DNA of 44,668 nt, from the NCBI GenBank assembly GCA_003427395.1, contig BFEA01000034.1, positions 2,849,857 through 2,894,524 on the forward strand, in the 5' to 3' direction. Positions within the stretch are counted from its first letter, which is position 1. The number at the start of each line of letters is the position of its first letter. The translations under genes were made by a program, and so were the position numbers. Below are positions 40,461-44,668 of this stretch, piece by piece. Origin of the DNA: Chara braunii (lineage: Eukaryota > Streptophyta > Charophyceae > Charales > Characeae). The notes under the pieces were generated by a model. That model ran no database searches. It was not told where the DNA came from and saw only the letters and a list, made by a program, of their open reading frames with translations.

Positions 40461-40910
40461 GAATTTGTCAACGAAGGGTGTCCCTCAAGAGATTCATCAT
40501 CTATTGATCCCCATTCTACGTGGCTCAGCCCATCGGCTCGATTCTTTTCGGTAGGTACCTTCTCTAATATAAAATCATACGTCCATATGTGAGCTATCCA
40601 CCTACTGACTGTAGCATCTACCTGCTGATGCCTCTTAACAACTCCGATTACCGCTGTAGAATCCGTTCTTAGAATGAATCTCCTCCCCATAACATAGTGT
40701 CTAAACACCCTGAGACAGTGCAGGATTGCCATAAGCTCCTTCCTGAACTGAATATAGCCTCTCTCGATCGAATTAAGGGTGTGACTCTTAAATCTAAGTC
40801 GCCTTTCTTTACCATTCTCATCTCGCTGCACGAGCACTCCTCCTAATGCTATCGGGCCGCCGTTGGCTTCGATGATGAAGGGCCTCTCCCTTTCATCGTC
40901 GAATTAGGGT
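40461..40910 (-). pseudogene. Second copy: RNase H
   Basis: Minus-strand counterpart of 38334-38780, with the same IIEANGGPIA (Glu for catalytic Asp), FRKELMAILHCL and RTDSTAVIGVV. TGG is intact where the plus copy has TGA (HIWTYDF). A frame change near 40457 separates it from the linker/integrase frame. The same TAA as the other copy lies between RT and RNase H (about 40905-40910). Confidence 0.75.
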
Positions 40911-42140
40911 ACTCCCAATACGACCCCGCCATCTCTTAGCTTATCTTGAAGTATCTGCGCAACCTTCTCTCTTTAGTCAAACCACTCTAAGCTAGCTCCT
41001 TGTCGCACCATTTCTCTAAGGGGCTCGACTATCTTGGCAAACCCGGGGATGAAGATCCGCCAGAAACTGCAGACCCCTAGGAAGCTCTTTACTTCTTCAA
41101 CCGTTGCTAGAGGCATAGGCCAGTTCAGGAGTTTATCCACTTTCTTCGGATTAGGGCTCCTTCCTTCTAAGAAGCATCTAAAACCCAAAATCGTTACCTC
41201 CCTTTGGAACAGTAGTGATTTCGGTCCGCTCGCTGTTAAGTTGTATTTAGCCAACCTTTTTAGTACTTTCGCTACTCCCTGCGCATGTTCCCATACGAAC
41301 TGCCTGACTCGATCATCCACTAAAGTCTCATTTTTTTCCTTCGGTCCTTTAACTGGATTGTCGTTAATGTATGAAAACGTAACCTGTGGACATATGTCCT
41401 CCATGACTTTCAGCATGTCTCGCTGGACGACTGCAACCCCATTCGTCCACCCTTGAGGCACTACACACATTTGTATGAGGCCTCTAGGTGTATGCATGGC
41501 AGTCATAGGTCGATTAGTAGGGTCTATCGGGAACTGGTCATAGCCAGAGTACAAGTCTATTAGGGAGTAGATGCTCCTTCCGGCAAAAGACTCGGCCAAT
41601 AGATCCGCGTTGGGTAAGCTACCCGCATCGCGAACCGTTATCGAATTCAACTTTTGCAAGTTCTGTATCCAGCAGAGGCCACTACCTGGCTTGCAAAAGC
41701 AAAACTAATGATTGGCGTAAGCTCCATCAACTGGTTCCACAACGTTGGAGACGATCTTCTGGTTTATGTACTCCATTACCTCTTTTTCTTCCTTTTGGGC
41801 ATATTTCGTGGGTCTATCATTCCAAGGCGTGCGAGGTACGGTCCAGATCTTGACCATCTTGATCATGTCAACGTCCAGTGGTCCCCTCTCCTCATCATTA
41901 AAAGAAAAGGCACCACTGTACTTCTGACATAATTCATATATGAAAACCCTCTCAGCTGGCAGAAGGAAGTCATCGGTTCCTACCTTCATTATCTTGAACC
42001 TCTCTGGGGTAATTCTCCCTCCTTTTAATGCAGCCTCTTTTAATCTTTTAATTATCTTTCTCTCTTTCTCTAATGCCTCATTGTAATCTTTCTCTATCAA
42101 GACGGTCACCGGATTCTTCTTAACGACCTTGCGTTTATAC
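40911..42140 (-). pseudogene. Second copy: reverse transcriptase with mutated active site
   Basis: Minus-strand counterpart of 37074-38333. The active-site motif reads YIND instead of YIDD (near 41367-41378), which should abolish catalysis. A TAG near 41703-41705 replaces AGG (NHRF), and a TAA near 40974-40976 replaces CAA. The start region reads RKITTWSKRKYKRK, entered only by the -1 frame from protease. Confidence 0.8.
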
Positions 42141-42159
42141 TTCCTCTTAGACCAGGTGG

Positions 42160-43100
42160 TTATTTTCCTAAAAAAGGCCCAGTCGCAGAGAAGGTGAGCT
42201 GCATCGTGCCAGCTTTGGCTGCCCTCACAGCATCCTTGAATCCTTCCATCTCTCTCTTATCGCCCAACTCCTTTTCTTTATCCAGGAGCTTGAGCATCTT
42301 CCCAATATCATTTACTATAATCGTTGTCTTCTCGTCTGTTATTCCACTTTCTTTCAGTTTTGCGCGTACTTCCTCAAGCAGCTTGTCAGATTCTCCATGC
42401 TTAAGGGAGTTAACATGTCGCTGATGACGAGGATGATGCTTATCACTTATCACAAAAGCCTGTTCTTGACCATTGTTAGGATCCTGGAGAGAAAGTCAGG
42501 CTGCCCCATCATAGTCAAAGAACGCACAAGCCTCCATTCTATGTAGGAAAGGGGCTCCGAGAATGCAATCACGATCCAAGTTGGGGACTACAAAACAGAG
42601 GATCTCGGTCCGTAAAGTCCCAATTCGAATAGGCAAATCATCAATAAAAACCTTCCAAAGGCAGAAACCCGGCTATAGTGGAAAGCTGATGATTGACCTT
42701 CCTGTCTATCCCGAGCCCACATGACCTCATTGTGGCCGAGGACATAAGCACCATCTCGGCCCGAGAGTCCACTAGGGGTCTAACTTTCACGTCATTTACG
42801 GAGATATTCAAATATCCGCACGACATGTTGCCAAACCTCATCTTGGTACCAGGCGGGGCTCTTTTCACGTGCTGAGGGAAGAGTCTGAGACTATTGATCT
42901 CTACCTTCCGCTTTTCAACCATCTTTTTAAGTTCTTCTCTAAACTTAGGTACCAAAGCTACTGCTTCTTTCCAGGATAGGGTGATGTCGGTCTCCTCGAG
43001 TGATTTCTTTACTACTTCATCTATCAAGATTTTTTCCTCGGCCTCGGATCTCAGGACCACCCTTCTCTTCTTCCCGGCAGTTTCCTTTCCTTTCCCTTCC
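42160..43100 (-). pseudogene. Second copy: protease with mutated active site
   Basis: Counterpart of 36100-37080. The active site reads DSRAE instead of DSGAE (GGG to CGG, near 42755-42770). CAG is intact where the plus copy has TAG (FPQHV). The frame is interrupted around 42630-42640 and 42460-42500, and small deletions (1 and 5 nt) lie upstream near 43100-43130. Confidence 0.75.
42169..42175 (-). promoter_or_regulatory. Second copy of the putative -1 frameshift heptamer
   Basis: TTTTTTA on the minus strand in the same codon register (CCT TTT TTA GGA AAA TAA). The protease frame terminates at 42160-42162 just after it, while the -1 frame stays open into RT. Flanking bases differ from the other copy (ATAACC versus ATGGTC), yet the heptamer is unchanged. 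Confidence 0.65.
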
Positions 43101-43677
43101 TAGGTCCTTGGTCCCATCGATCAGCTGGTTTAACTCTCTCTAATCCTTCTCCCGCTTTTTTTATTCGACCTCTTTTTGGCTTATATGAGATACATTCAGG
43201 CTTTGACTCCCAGGATTGTCATCTCGAGTCACTATCTCTGGAGGTAACATACCATCAAAGGTGATAACATTAACTCTAGCCTTCTTCTTTTTATCCTTAT
43301 TGGCCCTAGCCTGTTCTAGGACAACTGCTCGCATCCCTCCTTTGACTCGGAAATCTATCTTGTTCCAATTGACATCACAAACGTGCCCATTAACATTCTT
43401 CTTGACGATCTCTTTTTCGAATTCCTTCTCTAGTAAAGGGCACTGAGTTATAGTATGGCCTTCCTCGTCACAATAATAACATCGGAAGGGGCCATCTCTC
43501 CTTTGACAATCTCGACTCTTATTATCTTTCTTCCAATCCCGGTCATTCTTTCGTCTCTCTTTTCTCCTTCGCCTAGCGTCATCATCATCACTACTCTCGT
43601 TATCACTTTCACTCTCCTGTTTTTGCTTCTCCTTCTTTCTTTCTACCTTACCTTCTTCGGCTCCAACAAGTGTTTGT
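43101..43677 (-). pseudogene. gag: Second copy: 3' part of gag with zinc knuckle
   Basis: Homology to the plus copy starts at CACTTGTTGGAGCC (35553 versus 43677). Includes TLVGAEEGKVERKKEKQ, the CCHC knuckle CYYCDEEGHTITQC and SQSLNVSHISQKEVE, then a TAA near 43161. The gag N-terminal half, accessory ORFs and LTR are absent. The frame continues upstream into unrelated Ser/Leu-rich codons. Confidence 0.75.
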
Positions 43678-44464
43678 GTAACGAGCATGAGGCTGAGGTG
43701 AGCCGAGGGAGGGGAGAGAGAGGGAGAGAGTGAGAGCACACACACACACTCACTCACTCGACACGACGGACTCGGACTGAGGATCAGACGCAGACACAGT
43801 GGCAAGGCACAAAGTCGAAGTCTTGGATTCCCGAATGCCGAAAACAGCAAGTTACACTGAGTACGACTACAGCAGCAGAGAACTGGTACGAGACTCGTCC
43901 CCGTACCGTACGGGGAGCCGGTATAAGTACCGGTGACACGTACGGTACCAGGGGCATTTCTGCAAAGGCCCTGAGGGCAGAACTGAAAAATGGAGTATTT
44001 GAAAGTGGCGCTCGAATTGCAACATGGCGCCAGTTGTCCAAAATCCTACGGTACCAAAGGAGGGGTTTGGAAAAAGGGTGCCAGGCCGAAAACGGGATGC
44101 AGCCAAAACAGCAAAAGATAGACCAGGGATCGAGCCCTGACGAAGTCCGTAACACTATCCCCTCCCTTTAGAAGGCAACGTCCCGGCTGCCCAAAATCAT
44201 GAAGCAATGCTGAAATCTGTGAAGGACGGGACGGGGCTGATCACTGGTTAACAAGTCGAAAGGGAAGAGGGGTATAATGTGGGTGGCATGGGCTGCGGGA
44301 GTAAGAGGGAACAGGGTTTGGTACCAGTGATCAGAGTTGATCTACTGATGAACTAGGGGGGGTTGGAAGGAACAGGGTAGTCCTACAAATGAACTAAAGG
44401 GGGGATAGGGAGCAGGGTGGTCCTACTGATGAACTAAGGGGACTGCATGGTTCGCTATAGGTTA
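43678..44464. other. Intergenic DNA with GTAC-centred palindromes
   Basis: No gene. Purine-rich GAGAGAG and CACACA/CTCACTCA patches at 43700-43765. Perfect palindromes CCCCGTAC-C-GTACGGGG (43899-43915) and CCGGTA-TAAG-TACCGG (43918-43933) lie next to a third GGTACC/GTACGG cluster. From about 44330, degenerate units with CCTAC(T/A)(G/A)ATGAACTA begin. Confidence 0.5.
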
Positions 44465-44668
44465 CGGGGGAACAGAGTTCAGGGAACAGGGAACTTCTAG
44501 TGATGTTCTACTGGGTAAGGGAAACGGTGTTCGGGAAAACAGGGTATTTCTATTGATGTTCTACTGGGTAAGGGAAACGGTGTTCAGGGGAACAGGGGAT
44601 GTCTATTGATGTTCTAGTGGGTACGGGGAACAATGGTTAGGGAAACAGGGATCTGCTAATGATGTTCT
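44465..44668 (+). repeat. Minisatellite, 53- to 58-bp units, running off the window
   Basis: Units contain TTGATGTTCTACTGGGTAAG, GGAAACGGTGTTC(A/G)GGG and AACAGGG. At least three units plus older degenerate ones to the left (GATGAACTA forms). The array continues beyond the window end. Confidence 0.85.

Larger units (their letters stand above)
35553..43677. repeat. Large inverted repeat of two Ty3-like copies, tail to tail
   Basis: Left arm 35553-39408 (plus) and right arm about 39838-43677 (minus), each about 3.85 kb and about 92% identical at protein level in the linker/integrase part. The 430 bp between the arms is not unique DNA but the right copy's own integrase core. No LTR lies between the copies. 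Junction at 39408/39409. Confidence 0.85.

Noticed and set aside
35553-43677. A complete retrotransposon bounded by inverted LTRs
   Set aside because: The inverted arms are internal gag-pol sequence, not LTRs. LTR ends, a polypurine tract and a target duplication were not found.

Overview
This looks like nuclear DNA of a green-lineage (streptophyte) eukaryote, plausibly a charophycean alga such as Chara. That assignment is inference. The evidence is one SUVR-type histone methyltransferase carrying the plant-specific WIYLD plus pre-SET/SET/post-SET layout, a plant L1-type LINE, hAT-like short elements, and a Ty3-like retrotransposon with a primer-binding site matching plant tRNA-Asp. There are no operons or bacterial signals. 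Three isolated n characters mark weak assembly points.

Layout. 1-8.4 kb is a nest of degenerate transposons: a 698-bp and a 366-bp non-autonomous hAT-like element, each with terminal inverted repeats and an 8-bp target duplication, on either side of a decayed LINE whose 5' part is an inverted extra copy of its own middle. 8.4-13.3 kb has no recognisable gene, only G-runs and local repeats. 13.3-20.0 kb (minus strand) is the only convincing host gene: a 2245-codon single-exon reading frame with a WIYLD domain, a very long low-complexity middle and a C-terminal SUVR H3K9 methyltransferase module. Its N-terminus carries an apparently new ~22-residue repeat, and two more copies lie upstream behind one in-frame stop. 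20.4-26 kb holds promoter-side duplications, a CT/CA microsatellite and unrecognised broken ORFs.

26.3-30.4 kb is a succession of at least eight different minisatellites behind a TATA box. It is possibly a giant LTR, because a tRNA-Asp primer site lies at 31935. 32.2-34.7 kb encodes tandem diverged copies of an uncharacterised ~130-residue domain. 34.75-39.41 kb is gag, protease, reverse transcriptase, RNase H and the start of integrase on the plus strand. At 39408/39409 it abuts, tail to tail, a second copy on the minus strand (39.41-43.68 kb), making an inverted repeat with ~3.85-kb arms. Both copies keep a canonical T TTT TTA slippery heptamer exactly where protease and RT are in the -1 relation. 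The window ends in another minisatellite.

How the parts relate: the intact gene is of a family that silences transposons in plants, and the surrounding transposons carry many C-to-T/G-to-A nonsense changes, as expected of methylated silent chromatin. The two inverted-repeat retroelements would give hairpin RNA if transcribed. That link is inference.
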